This document shows, piece by piece, positions 37,530 to 46,719 of a DNA stretch of 48,275 nucleotides. The notes beneath the pieces were generated by a model, which was not told the origin of the DNA, did not search any database, and worked only from the letters and a program-made list of their open reading frames with translations. Every line of letters starts with the position of its first letter. The first letter of the stretch is position 1. This stretch comes from Xanthobacteraceae bacterium (GTDB taxonomy: Bacteria; Pseudomonadota; Alphaproteobacteria; Rhizobiales; Xanthobacteraceae). Both the position numbers and the translations under genes were made by a program. Location of the stretch: assembly GCA_020441545.1 (NCBI GenBank), contig JAGRLZ010000049.1, forward strand, positions 1-48,275, in the 5' to 3' direction.

Positions 37530-38399
37530 TCACGGCAGGCCGATTCGCTGCCTGATCCCGGCCGGCGTCATGCCGGCGGCGCGCAAGCCGCGCAGCGCGG
37601 TCGCCGATGTCGACTTCGACAGCTTGCGCCCGGCGGCATCCCGGACCAGGCGGTGATGCCGGTAGGCCGGCGCCGGCAGGTCGAGCAATCGCTGCAGCAG
37701 CCGATGCACCGACGTGGCGTGGAACAGATCCTGTCCCCGCACCACATGGGTGACGCCTTGCAGGGCATCGTCCAGCACCACCGAGAGGTGATAGCTGGTC
37801 GGCGTATCCTTGCGCGCGAGGATGACGTCGCCCCATGCCGCAGGATCCGCCGGGACGGCACCGCGCTCGCCCTCGGGGCCCGAACCCTGCTCGGCCCAGT
37901 CGAGCACGCCGGCACGCGCGATCGCCGCCGCCATGTCGAGCCGCAGCGCGTAAGGCGCGCCAGATGCCGATAGCCGCTGCCGCGCGCACGCCGACAACGC
38001 TTTCGCCGAGCCGGGATAAAGCGGCGCGCCGTCCGGATCGCGCGGCCAGCGACCGGCGGCGTCGCGCGCGGCGACCATCCGCGCGATCTCGGCGCGGCTC
38101 TCGAAAGCCGGATAGACCAGCCCCATGGCATCGAGGCGGTCGAGCGCGGTGCGGTAGACCTCGAGATGCTCCGACTGCCGCCGCACCGGCTCCTCCCACG
38201 CCAGGCCGAGCCAGGCGAGGTCGGTACGGATCGCGACATCGAATTGCGGGCGGCAGCGCGTGGCGTCGATGTCCTCCATGCGCAGCAGCAGCCGTCCGCC
38301 GGCCTGCCGCGCCAGATCGGCATTGAGCAGCGCCGAATAGGCGTGACCGAGGTGCAGATAGCCGTTCGGGCTCGGCGCAAACCGGAAAACGGGTGGCAT
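37530..38399 (-). CDS. gluQ: Glutamyl-Q tRNA(Asp) synthetase
   Basis: GluQRS is a truncated glutamyl-tRNA synthetase that attaches Glu to queuosine in tRNA(Asp). The 289-residue protein has the class I signature RFAPSPNGYLHLGHAYSAL (HLGH motif), the GEDLF-like segment VRGQDLFHATSVHRLLQRLL, and KLSKS for KMSKS, with no anticodon-binding domain. The zinc-binding cysteine cluster of the E. coli enzyme is missing at the equivalent place (VYPAFESRAEI). ATG 38399 is chosen because homology begins immediately after it. Confidence 0.92.
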   Translation of the reverse strand: MPPVFRFAPSPNGYLHLGHAYSALLNADLARQAGGRLLLRMEDIDATRCRPQFDVAIRTDLAWLGLAWEEPVRRQSEHLEVYRTALDRLDAMGLVYPAFESRAEIARMVAARDAAGRWPRDPDGAPLYPGSAKALSACARQRLSASGAPYALRLDMAAAIARAGVLDWAEQGSGPEGERGAVPADPAAWGDVILARKDTPTSYHLSVVLDDALQGVTHVVRGQDLFHATSVHRLLQRLLDLPAPAYRHHRLVRDAAGRKLSKSTSATALRGLRAAGMTPAGIRQRIGLP

Positions 38400-38485
38400 C
38401 GCTCTCAACCGCTGGCATTGCCGGACCTGATCCGGCCATCCATCCTGCAAAGGAACCTGTTACGGTACAGGTATAGATGGATGTA

Positions 38486-38533
38486 CGGGCATAGGCGAGC
38501 GAAGCGACGCCGTTCCACGAACGGCCATGCCCG
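38486..38533. repeat. Family C repeat fragment upstream of the glycosylase gene
   Basis: CGGGCAT (38486-38492) pairs with ATGCCCG (38527-38533), around a nested CGTTC/GAACG hairpin. It corresponds to the right half of the 7315-7427 element, with changes on both strands of the stem that keep pairing. Confidence 0.75.
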
Positions 38534-38546
38534 CGCATGACGGCGG

Positions 38547-39305
38547 ATGGAGACGATGACCGTTCACCTCGACACCCAGGCCGACCTCGACGACGCGATG
38601 GCAACGCTGGTGGCGCAGGACCCCCGGCTTGCGCCGATCCTGGCGCAGACCGGAATGCCGGCGCTGCGGCGGCGCGAGCCCGGCTTCACCGGCCTCGCCG
38701 CCATCGTCTGCGGCCAGCAACTGTCCACCGCGAGCGCGGCGGCGATCTGGGCGCGGGTGAGCGCGAGCCTCGACCCGTTCCATCACGATGCGATCCGGAA
38801 AGCGCGTGCCGACCGGCTCGGCCGGCTGGGGCTGTCGGCGGCGAAGATCAAGACGCTGAAGCTGCTGGCGCGCGAGATCGCCGACGGCCGGCTCAATCTC
38901 GACGTGCTGGCCGAGGAGGACGCCGACGCCGCGCATCACACGCTGATTTCCCATCACGGCATCGGGCCGTGGACAGCGGACATCTATCTTTTGTTCTGCC
39001 TCGGCCATGGCGATGCCTGGCCGGCGGGCGATCTCGCGATCCAGGAGGCAATGCGGATCGGGCTCGGCCTCAAGGCGCGGCCCTCGGTGAAGGAGATGGC
39101 GCCGCTGGCGGAGCCGTGGCGGCCGCTGCGCGGCGTCGCGGCGCATCTGTGGTGGGCCTACTACCGCGTCGTGAAGAAGCGCGAGGGCGTCCTGTCCGGC
39201 AACGGCGCTTCGAGCGCCGCTTCAGCCGTTGCAAAGCCGGCATCGCGCAAGGCGAAGACCACGGTCAACAAGGCCCGAGCAAAGCCGCGGGGCGCCAGGC
39301 CGTGA
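38547..39305 (+). CDS. DNA-3-methyladenine glycosylase II-like (AlkA, HhH-GPD)
   Basis: The 252-residue protein belongs to the HhH-GPD base-excision family that removes alkylated purines. The helix-hairpin-helix GPD region reads LISHHGIGPWTADIYLLFCLGHGDAWPAGDLAIQEA, with the catalytic Asp in PAGDLA. The C-terminus is a short Lys/Ala/Arg-rich tail (ASRKAKTTVNKARAKPRGARP, with a similar flavour to the kinase's basic tail). The start at 38547 and an ATG at 38556 are both possible, the second preceded by GGAG only three bases away. Confidence 0.9.
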   Translation: METMTVHLDTQADLDDAMATLVAQDPRLAPILAQTGMPALRRREPGFTGLAAIVCGQQLSTASAAAIWARVSASLDPFHHDAIRKARADRLGRLGLSAAKIKTLKLLAREIADGRLNLDVLAEEDADAAHHTLISHHGIGPWTADIYLLFCLGHGDAWPAGDLAIQEAMRIGLGLKARPSVKEMAPLAEPWRPLRGVAAHLWWAYYRVVKKREGVLSGNGASSAASAVAKPASRKAKTTVNKARAKPRGARP

Positions 39306-39605
39306 GCATCGCGCCTGGCGTCCCGGCGCGGAAACCGTGCCGTGATTCCAGGAGTTGTGGTTCCGGGGCGTGAGCCGGCGAACGAGCCCGGAACCCATGC
39401 CCTCCATATCCCCGCCACAACCCGGACGCCGGTCCTGGATGCCGGTGGCCGGTCGCTTCGGTCGGCGCCGCGATCACGGCATGTTCAGCGGCGGACAACG
39501 CTCGCGATGCCCTTCACAATCCCGTCGTGGTGATTGTAGTATGACGATTGAGGCTGCTTCGCAGCCGCCGGAGTGGGAATCGGGAGTGGGAATCGGGAGC
39601 GCTGC
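39306..39605. other. 300-base gap with a degenerate palindromic element
   Basis: GCCGTGAT at 39339 and ATCACGGC at 39474 are inverted arms. Between them, TTCCGGGGCGTGAGC...GAGCCCGGAA resembles the inner hairpin of the family A repeat near 21152. No ORF here has family features. The last bases hold the GGGAG ribosome site of the HNH gene. Confidence 0.45.
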
Positions 39606-40163
39606 TTGAACGCGCATGTCTCACAAGGCGGTTGGCCGGTGCTCGTATTGAACGCCGACTACCGGCCATTGAGCTACTATCCGCTTTCGCTTTGGTCGTG
39701 GCAGGACGCGATCAAGGCGGTGTTCCTCGACCGCGTCAACATCGTCGAACATTACGACCGCGCGGTGCGAAGCCCGAGCTTCGAGATCCAGCTTCCCAGC
39801 GTGGTGTCGCTGAAGTCCTTCGTCAAGCCGACCACGCATCCCGCCTTCACCCGCTTCAACGTGTTCCTGCGCGACCGCTTCACCTGCCAGTACTGCGCCT
39901 CCCATGACGACCTGACCTTCGACCACATCGTTCCGCGATCGAAGGGCGGCCAGACCACCTGGGAGAATGTCGTCGCCGCCTGCTCGCCCTGCAACCTGAA
40001 GAAGGGCAACCTGACCACCGCGCAGGCCAACATGTATCCGCGCCAGGCGCCGTTCGCGCCCACCGTGCAGCAGCTTCACCGCAACGGCCGGCTGTTCCCG
40101 CCGAACTACCTGCACCAGAGCTGGCTCGACTATCTCTATTGGGACACCGAGCTGGATCCGTAG
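39606..40163 (+). CDS. HNH endonuclease family protein
   Basis: The 185-residue protein is read from TTG 39606 (GGGAG six bases upstream; homologous N-terminus LNAHVSQGGWPVLVLNADYRPL). An ATG at 39573 is in frame but lies in the repeat-like tract. The HNH domain covers about residues 90-145: CQYC, FDHIVPRSKGGQTTWENVVAACSPCNLKKG, with two CxxC pairs for structural zinc and the catalytic His. This widespread alphaproteobacterial group sits alone in the genome, with no methylase nearby, so it is not a standard restriction system. Confidence 0.88.
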   Translation: MNAHVSQGGWPVLVLNADYRPLSYYPLSLWSWQDAIKAVFLDRVNIVEHYDRAVRSPSFEIQLPSVVSLKSFVKPTTHPAFTRFNVFLRDRFTCQYCASHDDLTFDHIVPRSKGGQTTWENVVAACSPCNLKKGNLTTAQANMYPRQAPFAPTVQQLHRNGRLFPPNYLHQSWLDYLYWDTELDP

Positions 40164-40359
40164 GCGGCCTTGCTGCCGTCCCTGCCGGCCGCCTTGTCCG
40201 CCTGTCGGCCCTGCGCAGGAACGACAAGGTCGATACCGGACATTGTGCCGCCCGCCGCTTTTGCGCCCGCCCGCCCGCTCTGCTAACCATGCCTCCATCG
40301 GACCCGAACGCCGCCCGCGATCGAACGCGCGCGCCGGACACAAGGAGCAGAGGACGATC

Positions 40360-41211
40360 ATGATCGAAACCGTTGGCATCATCGGCGCCGGCACCATGGG
40401 CAACGGCATCGCGCAGATTTGCGCGGCGGCCGGACTGAAGGTCGTCATGACCGACATTTCCGATGCCGCGATCGCGCGCGGCCTCGGGGTGGTCGAGAAC
40501 AGCCTGGAGCGGCTGGTCAACAAGCAGAAGATGACCGAGGAGGACCGCGCCGCGGCGCTGAAGCGCATCACCGCCACCACCGACAAGGCCAAGCTCGCCG
40601 ATTGCGACCTGGTGATCGAGGCCGCGACCGAGAACGAGGATCTCAAGATCAAGATCCTCAAGGACCTCTGCGCCAGCCTGCAACCGCGCGCGCTGGTCGC
40701 CACCAACACCTCGTCGATCTCGATCACCAAGCTGGCGGCGGCGACCGACCGTCCCGACCGCTTCATCGGCATGCACTTCTTCAACCCGGTGCCGCTGATG
40801 GCGCTGCTCGAACTGATCCGCGGCCTGCAGACCTCCGACGACACCCACGCCAGGGCTGTCGACTTCGCCAAGCGCATCGGCAAGGTGGCGATCACCGCCA
40901 AGAACAGCCCCGGCTTCGCCGTCAACCGCATCCTGTGCCCGATGATCAACGAGGCGATCTTCGCGCTGCAGGAGGGCATCGCCAGCGCCGAGGACATCGA
41001 CGCCGGCATGAAGCTCGGCTGCAACCATCCGATCGGACCACTGGCGCTCGCCGACATGATCGGCCTCGACACCATGCTGTCGGTGATGGAGGTATTCTAC
41101 GAAGGCTTCGAGGACCCGAAGTACCGCGCCGCGCCGCTGCTCAAGGAAATGGTCGCCGCCGGCCATCTCGGCCGCAAGTCCGGCAAGGGTTTCTACGACT
41201 ACGGCAAGTAA
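40360..41211 (+). CDS. hbdA: 3-hydroxybutyryl-CoA dehydrogenase
   Basis: The 283-residue NAD-linked enzyme oxidises 3-hydroxyacyl-CoA (or reduces acetoacetyl-CoA) in fatty acid or butanoate metabolism. Motifs: the Rossmann GAGTMGNGIAQ, EAATENEDLK, TNTSSISIT, catalytic His in GMHFFNPVPLM, NSPGFAVNRIL, and the terminal GRKSGKGFYDY. Length is standard for the single-domain HBD. ATG 40360 follows AGGACGATC. A perfect palindromic hairpin follows at 41221. Confidence 0.92.
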   Translation: MIETVGIIGAGTMGNGIAQICAAAGLKVVMTDISDAAIARGLGVVENSLERLVNKQKMTEEDRAAALKRITATTDKAKLADCDLVIEAATENEDLKIKILKDLCASLQPRALVATNTSSISITKLAAATDRPDRFIGMHFFNPVPLMALLELIRGLQTSDDTHARAVDFAKRIGKVAITAKNSPGFAVNRILCPMINEAIFALQEGIASAEDIDAGMKLGCNHPIGPLALADMIGLDTMLSVMEVFYEGFEDPKYRAAPLLKEMVAAGHLGRKSGKGFYDYGK

Positions 41212-41220
41212 CCATGAACT

Positions 41221-41244
41221 CGCTCCCCCGCATGCGGGGGAGCG
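41221..41244 (+). terminator. Perfect 24-bp palindrome after the hydroxybutyryl-CoA dehydrogenase gene
   Basis: CGCTCCCCCG and CGGGGGAGCG flank CATG, and the 24 bases equal their own reverse complement. It lies 10 bases after the stop. There is no T-run, so termination is uncertain. The sequence resembles the C/G tract at 11362-11402. Confidence 0.55.
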
Positions 41245-41449
41245 AGCCACGACGGCGCGCGCCCGCTTCCTCGATACGACATTCGATCTTGTTCGACCGC
41301 CGCCGCCGTGGAACAGTTTCATCGGGTGACGTTGACGCGATGTCGCGCCACGGTTGAGCCCGTGGGCATCGCTGCCTATCTGAAGGACGGCGCCGGCCCC
41401 CCGGCGCCGCAGCTTCCCTCCATCGGAGGAACCCGAATCGGAGGACCCG

Positions 41450-42415
41450 ATGCCCTCACTGCCCGACTTCACCGTCCCCGCTGCCGTGCAGCCGCGCCCA
41501 CAGGACTACGGTTTCGATCTCGACCGCGCGCTCGACGCCGTGGTCGGCCTGCACGCGATCGTGCCGCCGGACGCCTTCACCGCCGAGACGCTCGGCACCG
41601 AACGCGGCGGCAACGGCGTGGTGATCGGCGACGGCCTGGTGCTGACCATCGGCTACCTGGTGATGGAAGCCGAGACGGTGTGGCTGCATCCCAACGACGG
41701 CCGCGTGGTCGAGGGCCATGTGCTCGGCGTCGATCCGGAAACCGGCTTCGGGCTGATCCAGGCGCTCGGCCGGCTCGAGGTAACGCCGCTGCCGCTCGGC
41801 GCCTCGCGCAACGCGGATGTCGGCGATGCCGTGATCCTGGCCGGCGCCGGCGGACGAGCGCGCTCGGTCGCAGCCAGCATCGCCGCGCGGCAGGAATTCG
41901 CCGGCTACTGGGAGTACCTGCTGAGCGACGCCATCTTCACCACGCCGGCGCACCCGAACTGGGGCGGCGCGGCGATGATCTCCGCCCACGGCGAACTGAT
42001 CGGCATCGGCTCGCTGCAGATCGAGCGCGAGGACAGCGACGGCCACTTCAACATGGTGGTGCCGATCGACCTGCTGACGCCGGTGCTGGACGACCTGCGC
42101 CGCTTCGGCCGCGTCAACCGGCCGGCGCGGCCGTGGCTCGGCATATATGTCACCGAGATCGAGGACAGGGTGGTGATCCTCGGCGTCGCCGACAAGGCGC
42201 CGGCGGCGCGCAGCGAGTTGAAGACCGGCGACGTCATCCTCGCAGTGGACGGCGAGCCGGTCTCGACGCTGGCGGCGTTCTACCGCAAGGTGTGGTCGCT
42301 GGGCGATGCCGGCGTCGACGTGCCGCTGACGATCTACCACGAAGGCATCACCTTCGATGTCGAACTGGTGTCGGCCGATCGCCTCAAGCTTTTGAAGGCT
42401 CCACGGCTGCATTGA
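41450..42415 (+). CDS. HtrA/trypsin-like pseudo-protease with PDZ domain
   Basis: The 321-residue protein has the fold pattern of a DegP/HtrA domain (residues 25-215: GNGVVIGDGLVLT..., then VDPETGFGLIQ, then a barrel-closing VVPIDLL) and a PDZ domain (about 228-310: RPWLGIYV, VADKAPAARSELKTGDVILAVDGEPV). All three catalytic positions are altered: Tyr69 where His is expected in LTIGYLVM, Gly99 in place of Asp, and Trp171 in NWGG for the serine of NSGG. No signal peptide is visible. It is probably a non-catalytic binding or chaperone protein. Confidence 0.85.
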   Translation: MPSLPDFTVPAAVQPRPQDYGFDLDRALDAVVGLHAIVPPDAFTAETLGTERGGNGVVIGDGLVLTIGYLVMEAETVWLHPNDGRVVEGHVLGVDPETGFGLIQALGRLEVTPLPLGASRNADVGDAVILAGAGGRARSVAASIAARQEFAGYWEYLLSDAIFTTPAHPNWGGAAMISAHGELIGIGSLQIEREDSDGHFNMVVPIDLLTPVLDDLRRFGRVNRPARPWLGIYVTEIEDRVVILGVADKAPAARSELKTGDVILAVDGEPVSTLAAFYRKVWSLGDAGVDVPLTIYHEGITFDVELVSADRLKLLKAPRLH

Positions 42416-42472
42416 GGCCGCGCGCGTCCCGGCGCATCGGAGCGGGCCGACCGAACCTTATCTCACCCCGGC

Positions 42473-45034
42473 TCAGTAATCCTTGAGCAGCCGCTCGATA
42501 TAGTCGAGCTCGATCTGCGGCCGGCTGGGATCGGCCAGCCGCCGCCGCAGTTCCTCGAGAATGCGGCGCACCCGCTGCACGTCGATCTCGCCGGGAATCT
42601 TCACCGTCAGGTCGTCGCCGAGCTGGCGGCCGCGCAGCGGCCGGCCCAGCGGATCGGTCTGGTTGCCACCGCTCTGCTGGCGGCCCGGCCGGACGCCCGA
42701 GCCGTTGTCCTGGCCTTCACCGTCCTGCTGCATCACCTGCGCGAGTTCCTGCGCGCCTTTGCGCAGCGCTTCCAGCGCACGGCCCTGCGAATCCACCGCG
42801 CCCTCGGCGTTGCCGTCGCCGAGCTGGCCGTCGGCATCGCCCATGGCGGAATCGGCGTCGCCGAAACTGCCCTCGCCCTGCCCCTTCCGACCCTGCCCGC
42901 GCTGGCCCGGCATCATGCCCTGGCGCGCGAGTTGCTCCTGCAATTGGCGCAGCCGGTCGCGCAACGCCTGCTGGTCCTGCTGCAGGCCGTTCAGGGCGTT
43001 CTGGTCGCCTTGCCGGCCGTGACGGCGGTCGCGGCGCGAATCCTGCCGCCGCTTGAAGGTGCGGTCGCGCAACTGCTGCTGCTTTCGGATCATGTCGCCG
43101 AGTTCGTTAAGCGACTGCCGCATGTCGCTGTCGCCGCCCTGCCCGGGCCGCGCCATCTGCAGGTTCTCCAGCATCTGCGCGAGCTGATCCAGCATCTGGC
43201 GCGCGGCATCCTTGTTGCCGGAGCGTGACAGCCGCTCCATGCGGTCGAGCATGTTGTTGAGATCCTGCTGGCGCAGCATGCGGGTGTTCTGGTCCAGCGG
43301 CCGCGCCAGCTCCTGCGGATTGTTGCGCAGCCGCTCGGCGAGCTGGCGCAGGAAGCGCTCCATCGCCGCGCGCAGGTTCTCGGTGAGCTTCCTGATCTCC
43401 TCGTCGCTGGCGCCGCGCTCCAGCGCCTGCTTCAGGGCGTCCTGCGCCGCGCGCAGCGCCTTGTCGACATCGGTGATGTCGCCGTCCTCGATGGTGGTGG
43501 CGAGCGCCCACAGGCTGGCGACCACGGCGCGAAGCTGGTCGTCGGTATGCGCATGCGCGATCTGGTGCGCCACCGAGCGCAGGCCGAGATACTGCCCCGC
43601 CTGCGGCGTGAAGGCTTCCGGCGCGATCAGCAGCGCATCGAGGGCGAGCTTGACCTGCGCGGCCTGGTTGGCGTCGCGCGCCAGGTTGCGCCGCTGCTCG
43701 ATCAGCGCGCGCGCCAGCGGCTTGGTGAACAGCCGCTCCGGCAGGCGCATCGCGAACGGCTCGCTGTGCCCCTCGTTGCCGGCTTCGTCCTTCGCAACCA
43801 GAGTCAGATGGCCCTCGGCGCCGGCGTAAGGGTTCTCGCTGAGATCCTTGACGGTCTGCCCGACGCCCTTGCGGGTGCGCGCATTGGGCAGCGCCAGCGC
43901 GAATTGCGGCGGATCGAACAGCGGACGGGCCACCACCGGGTGATCGGGCACGGTCTCGCTCCCGGGCGGATTGACCGCGAAACGCGCCTGCGCCCCGGTG
44001 ACGCCGTAGTCGTCCTCGATCCGGTAGGTCAGTTGCAGCGAGCCGCGCGCCTGCCGCTCCGGCTTCTTCACGAGCGCGATGGTCGGGGCATGATCGGGAG
44101 CGGCGGCGAAGCTCCAGGGCGGCTGGTTCGACGGCGCGCGCACATGGGCGGTGCCGTCGGCAGCGATAGTGAAATGCCTTTCGCTGGTGCCTTGCGGCGC
44201 ATCCTCCACCGGCGCGGCCTCGGCGACGCCGCCGGTGGTCGCCACGTCCAGCGTGCCGCCGCTGGCGCGCACCACCAGCGTGCTGCCGGCCGGCACCGCC
44301 AGCGCCGCATTGTCCGACGCGGCCGCCTCCCGGTTGGCGGCCGAAAGGATGATCGGCGGCCTGGCGGTGTAGGGCGGCGGCGTCACCCAGGCATCGACGC
44401 GGATATTGGCCGGTGCCAGCACGCCGTTCCAGTCGAACGCCGCGGCCAGCCGCGACATCCGGTCGCCACCGGCGGCGACATAGCTGGTCACCATCAGCAG
44501 CACCACCAGCGCGCGCAGCGCCCACGGATCGTGGATGGCAAGGCGCGGCGACGGCAGCCCGGCGCGAACCCGCTTCAGGGCGGCCAGGGTGCGCTCGCGC
44601 TGGGCCTGCCACAGCGCCAGCGCCACCGGGTCCAGGGTCGAGACCGTGTCCGACAGCGCGGTGGCAGGGCGGTGACGCAGGCCGCTGCCGCGGTCGAGCC
44701 GGGCCAGGCCCTCGGCACGGCCCGGCCAGCGAAACCGGACCAGCGGCCACAGCGCCGCCAGCGCCAGCAGCACGAAGACGGCGAGCCCGGCGATGCGGCC
44801 GGCCAGCGGCAGCGCCAGCCACAGCCCGGCCCATGAGACCGCCAGGAACAGCCCGGCGACGCTGAGCACGGCAGCCAGCGGCGGCCACGCCCGTTCCCAC
44901 GCGATGGCGAGCCGGGCGCGCTGCAACGCGCTGGCCAGCCGGACATCGGCCGGCGTCCCGGGCTCGCTCACCGGCTCGGACGGCTTCGATGGCGTCGTCT
45001 CGGCTCGCGGCGTCTTGGAAGCAGGACCGCTCAA
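42473..45034 (-). CDS. TIGR02302/DUF4175-like large membrane protein
   Basis: The 853-residue protein starts at TTG 45034 with GGGAG six bases upstream. Two hydrophobic helices at about residues 52-96 and a third near 170-186 anchor it; a central region (residues 210-420) looks like beta-rich extracytoplasmic domains, followed by a long helical, Gln/Arg/Asp-rich segment (residues 560-720) with runs such as QQDQQALRDRLRQLQEQLARQ. A Gly/Gln/Asp-rich low-complexity stretch precedes the conserved C-terminal ELDYIERLLKDY. This alphaproteobacterial family has no known function and is typically near lysA, as here. Confidence 0.88.
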   Translation of the reverse strand: MSGPASKTPRAETTPSKPSEPVSEPGTPADVRLASALQRARLAIAWERAWPPLAAVLSVAGLFLAVSWAGLWLALPLAGRIAGLAVFVLLALAALWPLVRFRWPGRAEGLARLDRGSGLRHRPATALSDTVSTLDPVALALWQAQRERTLAALKRVRAGLPSPRLAIHDPWALRALVVLLMVTSYVAAGGDRMSRLAAAFDWNGVLAPANIRVDAWVTPPPYTARPPIILSAANREAAASDNAALAVPAGSTLVVRASGGTLDVATTGGVAEAAPVEDAPQGTSERHFTIAADGTAHVRAPSNQPPWSFAAAPDHAPTIALVKKPERQARGSLQLTYRIEDDYGVTGAQARFAVNPPGSETVPDHPVVARPLFDPPQFALALPNARTRKGVGQTVKDLSENPYAGAEGHLTLVAKDEAGNEGHSEPFAMRLPERLFTKPLARALIEQRRNLARDANQAAQVKLALDALLIAPEAFTPQAGQYLGLRSVAHQIAHAHTDDQLRAVVASLWALATTIEDGDITDVDKALRAAQDALKQALERGASDEEIRKLTENLRAAMERFLRQLAERLRNNPQELARPLDQNTRMLRQQDLNNMLDRMERLSRSGNKDAARQMLDQLAQMLENLQMARPGQGGDSDMRQSLNELGDMIRKQQQLRDRTFKRRQDSRRDRRHGRQGDQNALNGLQQDQQALRDRLRQLQEQLARQGMMPGQRGQGRKGQGEGSFGDADSAMGDADGQLGDGNAEGAVDSQGRALEALRKGAQELAQVMQQDGEGQDNGSGVRPGRQQSGGNQTDPLGRPLRGRQLGDDLTVKIPGEIDVQRVRRILEELRRRLADPSRPQIELDYIERLLKDY

Positions 45035-45243
45035 TGCAATCTCCCGAAAAAGGGATCACAGCCTATCACGGCGGCGGCTTTGAGGCACGGTCCCGCGCCT
45101 TGTAATCCCTGTCCTGCAATCCCCGCCTTGCAATCCTCTCCCCGCAACCCCCATGCCGGAACTTGCATGGCCGCGAGGCGTGACGCGGGCGGCTCAAGTC
45201 CGTAACGTTCCCCGATCCAAACACGAAACGCGCAAGGACGGTC

Positions 45244-45624
45244 ATGGACAAGACGACGCACGACAAGGGACTGCAGATCCGCAAGGAGGTGCTGGGCGAG
45301 GCTTACGTCGCCAATGCGCTGAAGAATTCCGACGACTTCAACAAGCCGTTCCAGGAACTGGTGACGGAATATTGCTGGGGCGCGATCTGGGGCCGCGAGG
45401 GGCTGCCGCGCAAGACCCGCAGCATGCTCAACCTCGCGATGATCTCGATCCTCAACCGGCCGCACGAGTTGCGCGCCCATATCAGGGGCGCGATCACCAA
45501 CGGCGTGACGCGCGACGAAATCCGCGAGGTGCTGATGCAGGTCGCCTGCTATGCCGGCATTCCGGCCGGCGTCGACAGCTTCCGCATCGCGCGCGAGGTG
45601 TTCGCCGAACTCGACAAGGCTTAA
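45244..45624 (+). CDS. Carboxymuconolactone decarboxylase family protein
   Basis: The 126-residue protein matches the gamma-carboxymuconolactone decarboxylase family (helical, alkylhydroperoxidase D-like fold). Features are EYCWGAIWGREGLPRKTRSMLNLAMISILNRPHELRAHIRGAITNGVTRDEIREVLMQVACYAGIPAG. It has a single Cys in the position of the AhpD pair, so it is unlikely to be a peroxidase. It is followed after 36 bases by an NAD-dependent dehydrogenase gene, so the two may act on related small acids. The substrate is unknown. Confidence 0.88.
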   Translation: MDKTTHDKGLQIRKEVLGEAYVANALKNSDDFNKPFQELVTEYCWGAIWGREGLPRKTRSMLNLAMISILNRPHELRAHIRGAITNGVTRDEIREVLMQVACYAGIPAGVDSFRIAREVFAELDKA

Positions 45625-45660
45625 AACGCACAGACCATGGAGAGGGGCAAGGAGAGAGGC

Positions 45661-46554
45661 ATGGAGATCGGATTCATCGGCCTCGGGAAGATGGGCTTCC
45701 CGATGGCCCGCCGGCTGATCGATGCCGGCCATCGGCTCGTGGTGTTCGACCGGCGGAAGGAGGCGGTCGACAGGCTGGCGGCGCTCGGCGCGCAAGCCGC
45801 GACCTCGCCGAAGGACGTCGCCGACCGCGTCGAGAACGTGTTCGCCAGCCTGCCCTCGCTGCAAGCCTCGCTCGCGGTCGCGACCGCCGCCGACGGCGTG
45901 ATCGCAGGCAGCCGCGTCAGGCGCTTCGTCGACCTGTCGACCATCGGCGCGCAGATGGCGGCGCGCATCCAGGCGGCGCTGGCCGGGGGAAACATCGTGC
46001 AGCTCGACAGCCCGGTCAGCGGCGGCGTCGCCGGCGCCGAGAAAGGCACGCTGGCGGTGATGGTGTCGGGGCCGCGCGCCGATTTCGATACGCTGAAGCC
46101 GGTGCTCGACGTCATCGGCAAGGTGTTCTTCATCGGCGAGAAACCTGGCGCGGCGCAGACCATGAAGCTCGCCAACAACTTCCTCTCCGCCACCGCCATC
46201 GTCGCGACCTCGGAAGCGGTGGTGATGGGCGTCAAGGCCGGGCTCGATCCCGCGGTGATGGTCGACGTCTTCAACGCCGGCTCGGGGCTGAACACCGCGA
46301 GCCGCGACAAGTTTCCCAAGTCGGTGCTGCCGCGCACCTTCGATTTCGGCTTCGCCACCGGGCTGATGGTGAAGGACGTGCGGCTGTGCCTGGAGGAAGC
46401 CAGGTCGCTCGGCCTGTCGCTCGAGGTGGCGGAGGCGGTCGGCCAACTGTGGGAGACGGTGATCGCGGAGATGGGCGCGGAGTCCGACTTCACCGCCGCG
46501 ATCCAGCCGATCGAGCAGCGCGCCGGCGTGGTGGTGGGAAAGACGCCTGTTTAG
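45661..46554 (+). CDS. NAD(P)-dependent 3-hydroxyisobutyrate dehydrogenase-like oxidoreductase
   Basis: The 297-residue beta-hydroxyacid dehydrogenase has the N-terminal Rossmann motif GFIGLGKMGFPMARRL, the substrate motif DSPVSGGVAGAEKGTLAVMVSG and the catalytic Lys in QTMKLANNFLSA. ATG 45661 follows AAGGAG and is preferred over 45637. It is linked to the upstream decarboxylase-like gene (36-base gap). A repeat of family A starts at the base after its stop. Confidence 0.9.
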   Translation: MEIGFIGLGKMGFPMARRLIDAGHRLVVFDRRKEAVDRLAALGAQAATSPKDVADRVENVFASLPSLQASLAVATAADGVIAGSRVRRFVDLSTIGAQMAARIQAALAGGNIVQLDSPVSGGVAGAEKGTLAVMVSGPRADFDTLKPVLDVIGKVFFIGEKPGAAQTMKLANNFLSATAIVATSEAVVMGVKAGLDPAVMVDVFNAGSGLNTASRDKFPKSVLPRTFDFGFATGLMVKDVRLCLEEARSLGLSLEVAEAVGQLWETVIAEMGAESDFTAAIQPIEQRAGVVVGKTPV

Positions 46555-46719
46555 CAGGCTGCTGATAAAGTCCCCAGCCGTCATTTTCGGGGCGCACCAC
46601 GCGGGGTCGTTACGGCACGTGCCTTGACGATCCCGGGTCTGCGCAGCGGCACGGCGTGCCGCAACGCGCCCGGGAAACACGGGATGCGGACTTTTCAAAC
46701 GGGCTCTTAAAGAGCGACG
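46555..46719. repeat. Family A repeat, left half, and remaining gap
   Basis: CAGGCTGCTGA starts at 46555, immediately after the preceding stop codon, and bases up to about 46590 match the left half of the 4683 element. The right arm is missing, though GCGGACTTTTCAA at 46687 resembles a residue of it. No ORF is evident. The gene pair around it is convergent. Confidence 0.6.
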
